Source: Gemmatimonadota bacterium (GTDB lineage Bacteria; Gemmatimonadota; Gemmatimonadetes; Longimicrobiales; Gaopeijiaceae). From it: a stretch of DNA of 64,000 nucleotides. Below, piece after piece: positions 37,850 through 45,461 of this stretch (positions are counted from its first letter, which is position 1; each line of letters starts with the position of its first letter). Location: positions 186,001 through 250,000 of the forward strand of contig JAJDXS010000029.1 of the NCBI GenBank assembly GCA_022823145.1. The letters run 5' to 3'. The translations under genes were made by a program, and so were the position numbers. The notes under the pieces are model-generated. The model saw only the letters and a list, made by a program, of their open reading frames with translations, was not told the DNA's origin and ran no database searches.

Positions 37850-38083
37850 GGCAGGGACGCTCGTTCGGACCGTAAGGCAAAAGGCAGGAGAGCGATGACC
37901 AAGCGCGGGACTCCGCAACTTGGCTCAGCTGTGATTGATAACTTTACATAATATACATTATACGAAGTACTCGAGCCCTATTCGGCGATATCGAGGTTCA
38001 CCGAAGAAGATAGGCCAGCAGCATCCCAAGAAGCGGCAACCCGAACCCCGCAAGCCCTCTGGTGATCGCCGCGCGGGCCCGAT
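37850..38083. other. Convergent intergenic region containing dif
   Basis: This 234-base stretch lies between the end of the serine-hydrolase gene (+) and the end of the TPR gene (-). It opens with GGGCAGGG (37849-37856, a KOPS-like motif) and holds the AT-rich dif site. I see no rho-independent terminator with a T-run and no credible small gene. Confidence 0.7.
37941..37968 (-). other. dif: dif site (XerCD chromosome dimer resolution)
   Basis: On the + strand the arms are ACTTTACATAA (37941-37951) and TTATACGAAGT (37958-37968) around the 6-bp centre TATACA (37952-37957). Read on the minus strand, I count 24 of 28 positions identical to the Bacillus subtilis dif sequence as I remember it and 22 of 28 to E. 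coli dif, including the whole E. coli centre and the first six bases of the XerD arm (TTATGT). It lies where coding strand and KOPS-like motifs switch, as expected for the replication terminus. Confidence 0.9.
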
Positions 38084-38782
38084 TCAGCGCAGAGCCGCCA
38101 CCACCTCGGCCCGGCGCATCTCGACGACCCCACGCCCCGGATCGGTCTCGTCCATCTCTTCCAGCAGGCGGTCGTACAGGGCGAGTGCTCCCTCGAGGTC
38201 GCCTTCCTCGCGGTGAAGGCGCGCGGCGTCGGCGAGCGCGTCCTGGACCTGGAATCCGAGAGCGGCCCGGTCTGCCAGCCGCTCGTAGAGTCCCTGGGCC
38301 AGCTGGAGGTTGCCCGCGTCTTCCGATATGGCCGCCAGCAGCGCGGCCGCCTGGGCGCCGAGCGGCTCTCCCACGTCCCCCGCCACCGGCTCGAGCACTT
38401 CGGCTGCCGCCTCGTGGTCTCCCATGCCGGCCGTAATCTGGGCGAGCGACACGCGCGCCTCGTCGGCGAAGGGCGTGCCGGAGAATCGGTCGAGATAGAG
38501 CTGCAGGTCGGCCTGAACGCCGGCCTGGTCACCCTGTTCCAGCCTTTGCTGCAGCTGTTCGAGCTGTGCGGCGGCGGCCGTGTGCAAGGTCTCCCGGTAG
38601 CTGCGGTAGTAGAGGAGCGCGGCGACTCCGATCGCCACGATCACGACGCCAAGAGTGAGAACAGGCCGATTGCGCTGGGCCCAATCGCTGAACTCGATCG
38701 TCTTGGCGACGAATGCGTCTTCCTGCTCGGCGGGATTGACCGGCGCAGCGGGTCCGGTGCCGGGTTTGCGGTATTTTGCCAT
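38084..38782 (-). CDS. Membrane-anchored tetratricopeptide protein (YfgM-like)
   Basis: The 232-residue protein has a short cytoplasmic N-terminus, one membrane helix (about residues 40-62, VLTLGVVIVAIGVAALLYY) and a periplasmic helical TPR region with repeats such as TPFADEARVSLAQITAGMGDHEAAAEVLEPVAG. This matches the YfgM/TPR_21 type of ancillary protein associated with the Sec translocon and BamB in proteobacteria, but assignment is by topology. It is the first gene of the right replichore. Confidence 0.75.
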   Translation of the reverse strand: MAKYRKPGTGPAAPVNPAEQEDAFVAKTIEFSDWAQRNRPVLTLGVVIVAIGVAALLYYRSYRETLHTAAAAQLEQLQQRLEQGDQAGVQADLQLYLDRFSGTPFADEARVSLAQITAGMGDHEAAAEVLEPVAGDVGEPLGAQAAALLAAISEDAGNLQLAQGLYERLADRAALGFQVQDALADAARLHREEGDLEGALALYDRLLEEMDETDPGRGVVEMRRAEVVAALR

Positions 38783-38873
38783 GACCGGGTTTCCAACCTC
38801 TTGTTTCTGGGGGCCCCTCTTGGCCGCGAAAAGCCCCAGGTCGATGGTCGGGGGCGCCTTCGTGACGGTCAGA

Positions 38874-38903
38874 ACACTAATGGTGTGCCGGATTTCCGGT
38901 CAA
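38874..38903 (-). promoter_or_regulatory. Candidate promoter for the TPR gene
   Basis: On the minus strand TTGACC (38898-38903) and TAGTGT (38874-38879) are separated by 18 bases. The promoter overlaps the end of the cation-transporter gene and would give a leader of about 85 bases for the TPR gene, which otherwise has a poor ribosome binding site. Confidence 0.4.
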
Positions 38904-39860
38904 TGACCCGGCGCCGTCGGCCCAGGTTCGCTCGGCCTGATGGTGCTCCAGACAGGCCTCCATCCCCGCCTCCAGCTGCAGAGTGACATGCTGCAGGTCG
39001 AAGTGCTCGTACGCGATCGTGCGCAGACGGTTGAGCAGCTCGTCGCGACCGGACGAGTGGTCCGGATCGACCATCACATGGGCGGTGAGCGCGTCGTAGC
39101 CCGATGCGAGCGTCCAGACGTGCACGTCGTGCACACCGGTAACGCCGTCGACCGCGATGAAGGCGTCACACAGATGCGACACATTGATACGGTCGGGCGT
39201 GCCCTCGAGGAGCACGTGGACGGTCTTCGCGAGGAGGCGCCACGCGCTCACCAGTATGAGAACCCCGATGACAACGCTAAGGATCGGGTCGGCGAGATAC
39301 CACCCGAACGCCCACACCAGAACGCCCGACAGAATGACCGCGACCGACCCCAGCAGGTCGGCGATCACGTGCTGATAGGCGCCCTCGACGTTGAGATTCT
39401 CCCTGGCCGAGCCGTGCAGCATCCAGGCGGCCGCGACGTTTACGACCAGACCCAGGGAGCCGACGCCGAGAACGAGTCCCGCCTGCACCTCGGGAGGGCT
39501 GCCGAATCGCTGCCAGGCCTCGAAGACGATCCACGCCGAGATCACGCACAGCGCGAGGGCGTTGGCGAGGGCCGCGAGGACCTCCAGGCGGTGATAGCCG
39601 TAGGTGCGCCGGGCGGAAGGCTTGCGGGTGGCGAAGCGCATGGCGGCGAGGGCCAGGGCTATGGAGGCCGCGTCGGTCAGCATGTGGCCGGCGTCCGCAA
39701 GCAGCGCAAGGCTCCCCGAGACGATGCCTCCCACCACCTCGGCGACCATGTACCCCGTGATGAGCACGAGAGCGAACGTGAGCCTTCGCGTGCTCGTCTC
39801 CCGCATTTCGTGTGCGTGGTCGTGGCTGCAGCTGGTGCGAGTGGTCATTCGAGGCGCCAT
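38877..39860 (-). CDS. Cation diffusion facilitator (Zn2+/Cd2+ type)
   Basis: This CDF-family antiporter exports divalent cations, probably zinc, in exchange for protons. From the ATG at 39860 it has 327 residues with six membrane helices. The metal site residues are in LLADAGHMLTDAASIA (His59, Asp63) and QHVIADLLGS (the second HxxxD). A short His-rich N-terminus (CSHDHAHEM) may capture metal. The C-terminal cytoplasmic domain carries VTGVHDVHVWTLASG. The chosen start is 4 bases after the dehydratase stop; an ATG at 39848 is possible. Confidence 0.92.
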   Translation of the reverse strand: MAPRMTTRTSCSHDHAHEMRETSTRRLTFALVLITGYMVAEVVGGIVSGSLALLADAGHMLTDAASIALALAAMRFATRKPSARRTYGYHRLEVLAALANALALCVISAWIVFEAWQRFGSPPEVQAGLVLGVGSLGLVVNVAAAWMLHGSARENLNVEGAYQHVIADLLGSVAVILSGVLVWAFGWYLADPILSVVIGVLILVSAWRLLAKTVHVLLEGTPDRINVSHLCDAFIAVDGVTGVHDVHVWTLASGYDALTAHVMVDPDHSSGRDELLNRLRTIAYEHFDLQHVTLQLEAGMEACLEHHQAERTWADGAGSLTGNPAHH

Positions 39861-39864
39861 TGCT

Positions 39865-40857
39865 TCAGGCGGTCGGTGCGGTGGTCGCGGGATCCATGGC
39901 GACGGCATTGAGTGTCGGGGGGTCGATGTTGCCGCCGGAGACGATCACGGCGGCACACCCGTGGGGCTCGTACCCCGACCAGAGCGCAGCGATCCCCACT
40001 GCTCCGCCGCCTTCAACGACCAGCCGGTGGTTGTGAAAGCACCGTGCCACCGCGACCCTGATCCGGTCTTCCTCCACGACCACATGCTCGTCCACTACGT
40101 CCCTCACGGTATCGAACGTAAATCTGTTGTCCAGCCCGATGCCGCCCCCAAGCGCCGAAGCGATCGTTTCCTCGTCGGGAACACGGATGGGCCGGCCAGC
40201 GCGGATGCTCCGCAGCATGACCGAGGCGCGGTGGGCCGACACCGCCACGACGCGGACGCCGCGGGCCCTGGCAGCCAGTGCGATGCCCGCGACCAGTCCC
40301 CCGCCGGAAAGGGGCACCAGCACCTCGTCGAGGTCGGGAAGCTGCTCGGCGAGTTCCAGTGCAATGGTCCCCTGCCCTTCGATCGTGTCCGGGTGATCGA
40401 AGGGGTGGACGAGTGTCATGCCTTCCGCGGCGGCCAGCGCCACCGCACGGTCCTCCGCCGCGTCGTAGCTGTCGCCACAGAGCACCACCGTGGCTTGAGC
40501 GGCCCGGATTGCGGCCAGTTTCGACGGATCGGCCCAGTCGGGAACGCACACGGTCGCGGCGATACCCAGACGCCGTGCCACCTCGGCCACCGCGCGGCCA
40601 TGATTGCCGGACGACGCCGTGACCACGCCGCCCCGACGCTCGCGTTCGGTGAGCTTCAGAATGCGGTTGGCGGCCCCGCGCACCTTGAAGGACCCGGTGC
40701 GCTGGAGCGACTCGAGCTTCAGGGCAACGGGGCCGGCGGGGGTGTCCGCCTGGATCACCGGAGTCCGCCACGCGATGGCGCCGATGCGGCGGCGGGCGGC
40801 CTCGAAGTCGAGCTCTATGAGATGATCCTCTGGCCCTCGACCAGCTTGACCACCCAC
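39865..40857 (-). CDS. Threonine/serine dehydratase family PLP enzyme
   Basis: This fold-type II PLP enzyme has the lysine motif SFKVRGAANR, the phosphate/substrate loop TASSGNHGRAVA and the PLP-phosphate loop PLSGGGLVAGIA. It has no C-terminal ACT regulatory domain, so it resembles catabolic threonine/serine ammonia-lyases or serine racemases rather than allosteric IlvA. The start is uncertain: the conserved protein begins around IELDFEAARRR, right after the stop of the upstream gene, but no ATG/GTG/TTG lies there. The nearest in-frame start is GTG at 40857, overlapping the upstream gene by 43 bases. Confidence 0.85.
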   Translation of the reverse strand: MGGQAGRGPEDHLIELDFEAARRRIGAIAWRTPVIQADTPAGPVALKLESLQRTGSFKVRGAANRILKLTERERRGGVVTASSGNHGRAVAEVARRLGIAATVCVPDWADPSKLAAIRAAQATVVLCGDSYDAAEDRAVALAAAEGMTLVHPFDHPDTIEGQGTIALELAEQLPDLDEVLVPLSGGGLVAGIALAARARGVRVVAVSAHRASVMLRSIRAGRPIRVPDEETIASALGGGIGLDNRFTFDTVRDVVDEHVVVEEDRIRVAVARCFHNHRLVVEGGGAVGIAALWSGYEPHGCAAVIVSGGNIDPPTLNAVAMDPATTAPTA

Positions 40858-42716
40858 AGCCCCGAATTCAGGTCCGAGGTGAAGATGTGTCCCTTGTGGA
40901 TCTGCGCGCCCCAGGTCATCCCCCAGTTGGGAACCGTGGATTCGGAGTCGATGGTCTTGAGCACGGCGATCTCGCGTCCCTGACGGTAGAGGTCGCCGCG
41001 CAGCTCGCCGGAGATGTCCACCACCCTGAGGCCCGCCTGGTAGTAGCCGATGTAGAGCCGGTCGCCCTCCACCCAGATGTTGTGCGCGCCCGCTTCCGGC
41101 ACCTCGTAGCGCGCAACCTCGACCGGGTTCTCCGGGTCCTGCATGTCGAGCACGTGGACGTAGCCGCGCGCCTCGATCGGCGCGTCCGCATCCCAGATGT
41201 CCGGGAAGATCTCGTCGCCCACGAACAGGTAGCGTCCCGCGCGCCATGCGGTGTGGGTATTCCCGATCGGGTAGCTGTGGCGCGAGACGAATGCGGGTTC
41301 GGTGGGGGTTCCGCCGTGGGTTCCGGCACCGACATCGAGCATGACCGCGCCGTCGTCCCAGTACGAGAGGTAGGCGTACCCATCCTGCACGATGACGTCG
41401 TGAAGGGACTTGCGGTCGGACTCGGGCAGCCCCCAGCGGCCCACCTCGTCGGGGTTGGCCGGGTCGGAGATGTCGATGATGTGGATGTCGCTGGTGCCGT
41501 TGTGAACGGCGTAGACCAGGTCTCCCTCGATCCAAACGTTGTGGACACCGCCCGGAACCGTGCGCTTGTACTCGGAGATGATCGTGGGGTGCGCCGGCTC
41601 GGAGAGGTCGAGGACCACGATGCCGTTGCGGCGGTCGGACGCGCCTTCGCGGGTCAGGATGCCGATGCGGTTGTTGGAGTGGATCTTGACGTCGTTGATG
41701 CGCCTGGCGTCGAGTTGCACGGAATCGGTGAGGACCGGCGCCGACGGGTCGGTCACGTCCCAGGCCTTCATCCAGTCGTACATGAACGTTCCCACGTAGG
41801 CGTAGTCCCGTCCGTTCACGCCCTCGAAGACCCATGTGTCGCCGGAGTGGTGGTCCGCGGCGGGGCCCCGCCCGACGCGCACCAGTTCGGCCTCCTCGAT
41901 CCTTGTCGTGACCTCGGCCGAAGCTGCGGCCGCCCGCCCTTCGCCGTACATCGCCGTCACCCGGTAGGTGCCTGGCCGCTCCGCTACGAAGACCCCTTCG
42001 GTACCGTCTGCTTCGATCTGGGCGCCCGCCCCGCTGACGCTCCATTCCGGGTACAGCGTCGTGGCGCCGCGCGCCTCGAACCGGATGACGTCTCCCGTGC
42101 GTGCCCGAACCTCGGACGGTGCGATCTCAACCCGGCCCGGATCGCCGTCGCGGACTTCCACGGCCACCGTGGCACTTGCGGCCGCGGCGCTCACGGTGAC
42201 GACGGCCTCGCCCGCGCTCCGCGCATACACCCGCCCGCTCCCGTCCACCCCCGCCACCGATTCGTCGCTGGAAGCGAACGACAGCGACGCGTCCCGCACG
42301 GCTACTCCGTCCTGTCCGACGGCAGAGACCGCGATCGGTGCGCTGGTGCTGGCGACCAGGGTTTGTACGGGTAGCGACGCATCGATTGTGGCGATCGGGA
42401 GGGCCCGCACGACCACGGTCGCGAAGCTCATCACGTTGCCCGAGCGGGCCGCGATGCGCCCCTCGCCCGGTGAGATTGCCGTCACGTTTCCGGCCTGGTC
42501 CACCTGCGCGACTTCGGGCGTCATCGACATCCAGAGCACGGGCGCGTCAGCGAGCGCGGCGCCGGCCTCGTCGCGCACCGTCGCGGTCACGGTCGCCCTC
42601 TCGCCCGCTTCCAGCGTCAGACTGGACGGATCCAGGTCGATCCGGTCGGGTCCGGTCTGGATCCCGGCCAACACCATCAACAGTGCAGTCGTCGTCATCG
42701 TGCAGTTACTCCCCAT
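40815..42716 (-). CDS. Secreted Ig-like and LVIVD-repeat protein
   Basis: From the ATG at 42716 the product has 633 residues. A short hydrophobic N-terminus (TALLMVLAGIQTG) suggests export. Residues about 25-300 look like Big2-type Ig-like domains (AVSAVGQDGVAVRDASLSF and similar). The rest is a beta-propeller of LVIVD repeats (HIIDISDPANPDEVGRWGL, VHVLDMQDPENPVEVARYEV). LVIVD proteins are surface proteins of unknown role. An ATG at 42698, with GGGGAG 10 bases upstream, is an equally good start. Confidence 0.8.
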   Translation of the reverse strand: MGSNCTMTTTALLMVLAGIQTGPDRIDLDPSSLTLEAGERATVTATVRDEAGAALADAPVLWMSMTPEVAQVDQAGNVTAISPGEGRIAARSGNVMSFATVVVRALPIATIDASLPVQTLVASTSAPIAVSAVGQDGVAVRDASLSFASSDESVAGVDGSGRVYARSAGEAVVTVSAAAASATVAVEVRDGDPGRVEIAPSEVRARTGDVIRFEARGATTLYPEWSVSGAGAQIEADGTEGVFVAERPGTYRVTAMYGEGRAAAASAEVTTRIEEAELVRVGRGPAADHHSGDTWVFEGVNGRDYAYVGTFMYDWMKAWDVTDPSAPVLTDSVQLDARRINDVKIHSNNRIGILTREGASDRRNGIVVLDLSEPAHPTIISEYKRTVPGGVHNVWIEGDLVYAVHNGTSDIHIIDISDPANPDEVGRWGLPESDRKSLHDVIVQDGYAYLSYWDDGAVMLDVGAGTHGGTPTEPAFVSRHSYPIGNTHTAWRAGRYLFVGDEIFPDIWDADAPIEARGYVHVLDMQDPENPVEVARYEVPEAGAHNIWVEGDRLYIGYYQAGLRVVDISGELRGDLYRQGREIAVLKTIDSESTVPNWGMTWGAQIHKGHIFTSDLNSGLWVVKLVEGQRIIS

Positions 42717-42786
42717 CCGACTTCGGTTCTCGTGGTCTTCGGCGAGCGGGCTGGATCTTCGGGAATCCACCCCGCCCTTCCCCCAA

Positions 42787-42816
42787 AAGATACCCTGCCG
42801 CCGCGATACCTGTCAC
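42787..42816 (-). promoter_or_regulatory. Candidate promoter for the LVIVD gene
   Basis: On the minus strand GTGACA (42811-42816) and TATCTT (42787-42792) are 18 bases apart. This would start a transcript with about 64 bases of leader before the LVIVD gene. The same 177-base gap separates the gene from the tRNA-Arg on the other strand. Confidence 0.4.
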
Positions 42817-42893
42817 TTGCCATCGATTCCCGCTGCGGCAATCTTTGTCGCGCACCGGGAGCAGGCTCAAACTGTCTCAACCCCGGTGGACCG

Positions 42894-42967
<74 letters not shown>

Positions 42968-43064
42968 CTTTGCGCCACCGTTTTCGCGTGCTCGCGGGCG
43001 CGGACGCCGAACGACGCGATGGTCGGTATCTCCTCTCATTGACTCGAGGATCAGCGCTCGCGCT

Positions 43065-44318
43065 TCAACGCGCCGCGCTGCGCTTCAGCCGCCGCCCCAC
43101 GCCGTCGAGAACGAGCACAGCGATCAATCCCGCCGCGAACGCGATAGCGACCGAAGCAATGTCCGGATCGCCCCAGGCCGGCAAGGTCAGCACTTCCCTG
43201 CCCTCGGCCGAGTAGTCCGTGAACGGCCAGAGCTTGCGCAACGACCCGAGCATGAGCCCCAGGAGGACGGCGAGCGTGCCGTCGCGCCACCTTGCGAAGA
43301 GGTGTTTGAGGATGCGCACCACGGAGAGCAGGCCGATCGCGAGCGAAGCGACGAAGATCCCGACGACAACCATGGCTCCCGGATCGCGATACGAGATCGC
43401 GGTCCAGAGCGTGACGGACATGAAGTGGTAGAGTCCAAGGAGCAGGAGCACGAACGCTCCCGAGACTCCGGGAAGCGCCATGGCCGAGATCGCCAGCACG
43501 CCTCCCAGGAAGACGTAGCCAAGGGCCGGGTCTCTCCCGTTTGCGAAATCGGCGGCCTGGGTTACGCGGGCGGACTCGAACGGACCCTCGGCATCACGGA
43601 TCGACCCGGACGGCACGTTGCCGGCGGCACCCGCCGGGCGGGCGATCGCCTCGACCTCGACCCTGCCCGTGCCGGCGGGTACGGTCACCGTTGTCCCCAG
43701 GCCGTATTCGATGTCGGGGCGCGTGCCGTCCTCGGGCGCGCGGAGGGTGAGGTTGCTCGGGGTAAGGGCAACGTCGACAGCCGGCGGAGGATCGAACACC
43801 AGCGTCACCATCCCGCGCGCGTGCCCGCCGGATGGTGCCGGGAGCCCCACGAACCACGCAGTGACCCCGGCGGCGGCGAGCGCGAGCAGCCAGCGGGACG
43901 TGCCGCGGCGCTCCAGTTCACGGAACGGAACGGTGACGGACGCGAGCACCAGGCCGAGGAAAAAGCCACTCATCTGCGCCGGGTAGTTGCCGAGCAACGG
44001 GGGAAGCAAGCGCGTGCCGGCGGTGACGGCCGGCAGCACGCCTGCCGCGAGCGAGGCCAGCAGCAGCAGGCGGGCCGCATCGGTGCCCTCGGGCGTGCCG
44101 GGCAGACGCGCGGGATCCTTCAGGCCGACCGCGGTCAGGGCCCAGAACGTGCGGGTGCGCAGGCGGCGCAACATGCCGACTCCGAGGTTGCCGACGGCGT
44201 CGATCAGCCGCGGATAGAGTCCCAGGATGAGCGCCATGGTGCCGCCGGAGACACCGGGGACCACATCGGCGGCGCCCATGCACAGGCCGCGGAGCGTGAC
44301 GCCGAGCCAGTGCCGCAA
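43065..44318 (-). CDS. DUF368 membrane protein with a large central insertion
   Basis: DUF368 proteins (PopT) were recently implicated in undecaprenyl-phosphate translocation. The signature repeat occurs twice: PGVSGGTMALILGLY at residues 21-35 and PGVSGAFVLLLLGLY at 283-297. The 417-residue length is about 100 above usual because of a beta-rich, charged segment at about 161-264 between the two halves, probably outside the membrane. The ATG at 44318 opens with MRHWLGVTLRGLCMGAADVVPG, which fits the family start. Confidence 0.88.
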   Translation of the reverse strand: MRHWLGVTLRGLCMGAADVVPGVSGGTMALILGLYPRLIDAVGNLGVGMLRRLRTRTFWALTAVGLKDPARLPGTPEGTDAARLLLLASLAAGVLPAVTAGTRLLPPLLGNYPAQMSGFFLGLVLASVTVPFRELERRGTSRWLLALAAAGVTAWFVGLPAPSGGHARGMVTLVFDPPPAVDVALTPSNLTLRAPEDGTRPDIEYGLGTTVTVPAGTGRVEVEAIARPAGAAGNVPSGSIRDAEGPFESARVTQAADFANGRDPALGYVFLGGVLAISAMALPGVSGAFVLLLLGLYHFMSVTLWTAISYRDPGAMVVVGIFVASLAIGLLSVVRILKHLFARWRDGTLAVLLGLMLGSLRKLWPFTDYSAEGREVLTLPAWGDPDIASVAIAFAAGLIAVLVLDGVGRRLKRSAAR

Positions 44319-44339
44319 TGGCCTACGCCGGGGGCCGGG

Positions 44340-45086
44340 TCAAGGGTGCAGACTCCATCCTCTTACCTCGTCCAGGCGCTCGTAGCTGGTGAGGTCGAGG
44401 TGGAGGGGAGTCACGGAGATGTATCCTTCCTCGACCGCGAGGTAGTCACAGTCGGGGCCGCCATTCCAGTGCATGATCCCGCCGCCGATCCAGTAGTACT
44501 CGCGGCCGGAGGGATCCGGTGCGCGCGTGATGGCGTCGCGGTAGCGGCGCCTGCCGAGATTGGTCACGCGCACGCCGCGGACCTCGTCGGGAGGCAGGTC
44601 GGGGAGATTGACGTTCAGCAGTTCGTGTGGCGGGATACCCCTGGTCACGATCTGGCGAAGAAGACTGCTGACCACGGGCTGCCAACCCTCGAGTTCCTCG
44701 ATCCGGCTCCCCACGTACGAGAACGCGACCGACGGGGTGCCGAGGATCGTGGCCTCCATGGCCGCGGCGACGGTGCCGGAGTAGAGGACATCCTCTCCCA
44801 TGTTGGGCCCGTAGTTGATGCCGGAGACGCAGAGGTCGGGCTGGGTGCCGAGCACCTCGCTGACGGCCAGGATCACGCAGTCGGTGGGTGTGCCGTCCAC
44901 GATGGTCGTGCCGTCGTGGGTCTTGCGCATTCGCAGCGGGCGGTGGAGCGTCAGCGCGTTGCTCGAAGCGCTCTGCTCGCGGTCCGGAGCGACGATGTCG
45001 ACCGATCCGATTTCGTGTGCGGCCTCGGCCAGAATGCGGATCCCCGGCGACAGGTATCCGTCGTCGTTGGTGCAGAGGATGCGCAC
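44340..45086 (-). CDS. surE: 5'/3'-nucleotidase SurE
   Basis: SurE is a metal-dependent nucleoside monophosphatase of stationary phase. The 248-residue protein has the family start MRILCTNDDGYLSPGI with metal ligands Asp8 and Asp9, the SASSNALT loop near residue 39 and CVSGINYGPNMGEDVLYSG near 85. It overlaps the upstream MerR gene by one base, so the two are co-translated. Confidence 0.95.
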   Translation of the reverse strand: MRILCTNDDGYLSPGIRILAEAAHEIGSVDIVAPDREQSASSNALTLHRPLRMRKTHDGTTIVDGTPTDCVILAVSEVLGTQPDLCVSGINYGPNMGEDVLYSGTVAAAMEATILGTPSVAFSYVGSRIEELEGWQPVVSSLLRQIVTRGIPPHELLNVNLPDLPPDEVRGVRVTNLGRRRYRDAITRAPDPSGREYYWIGGGIMHWNGGPDCDYLAVEEGYISVTPLHLDLTSYERLDEVRGWSLHP

Positions 45087-45457
45087 TAGGTGCCCTGATC
45101 CTCGCGCGGGGGAAGGGTCAGCTCCTCGCGCAGGGCCGTCAGTCCCTCCTTGATCGTGGCGAGGACGGCGGGCTCGGCGTTGAGCTTCCGGACTTCGGCC
45201 ATGCGCTCGCCATCCCGCATCTCCTGCAACTCCCTCTTGGCGCCCTCGATCGTGAAGCGCTTCTCGTAGAGAAGGTGCTTGACCAGCAGGATCGACTCGA
45301 TCTCGCGGTTCCGGTAGACCCTGGTCCCGCCTCGGTTCTTGGTCGGCGAGAGGATGTCGAACTGCGTTTCCCAGTAGCGCAGGACATGGGGCTTAAGTCC
45401 TGTCAGATCGCTTACTTCTCCGATCGAGTAGTAGGTCTTTCTTATGATCGGTTCCAT
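45086..45457 (-). CDS. MerR-family transcriptional regulator
   Basis: The 123-residue protein starts with a MerR winged-helix DNA-binding domain (YYSIGEVSDLTGLKPHVLRYWE at about residues 9-30, then the wing GTRVYRNREIESI). The C-terminal part is a coiled coil (about 75-110) without an obvious effector domain or metal cysteines. Genes of this type lie near surE or gpsA in several phyla. Because MerR proteins bind palindromes within long promoter spacers, it is one candidate for the GTAATG sites, but this is speculative. Confidence 0.88.
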   Translation of the reverse strand: MEPIIRKTYYSIGEVSDLTGLKPHVLRYWETQFDILSPTKNRGGTRVYRNREIESILLVKHLLYEKRFTIEGAKRELQEMRDGERMAEVRKLNAEPAVLATIKEGLTALREELTLPPREDQGT

Positions 45458-45461
45458 GGCT

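Noticed and set aside
37938-37973. Similarity to the Cre target loxP (about 25 of 34 positions).
   Set aside because: The sequence fits the 11-6-11 dif architecture better, its arms are not as symmetric as loxP, and no Cre-like phage gene is nearby. loxP and dif share features because both serve tyrosine recombinases.
37995-38083. A hydrophobic short frame (GLAGFGLPLLGMLLAYLL) on the minus strand after the TPR gene.
   Set aside because: It has no ATG, GTG or sensible start with a ribosome binding site, so it is not called a gene, although the hydrophobic run is notable.
38783-38873. Possible terminator or leader hairpin (CTGGGG with CCCCAG) before the TPR gene.
   Set aside because: The loop is long and there is no T-run; not convincing as a terminator.
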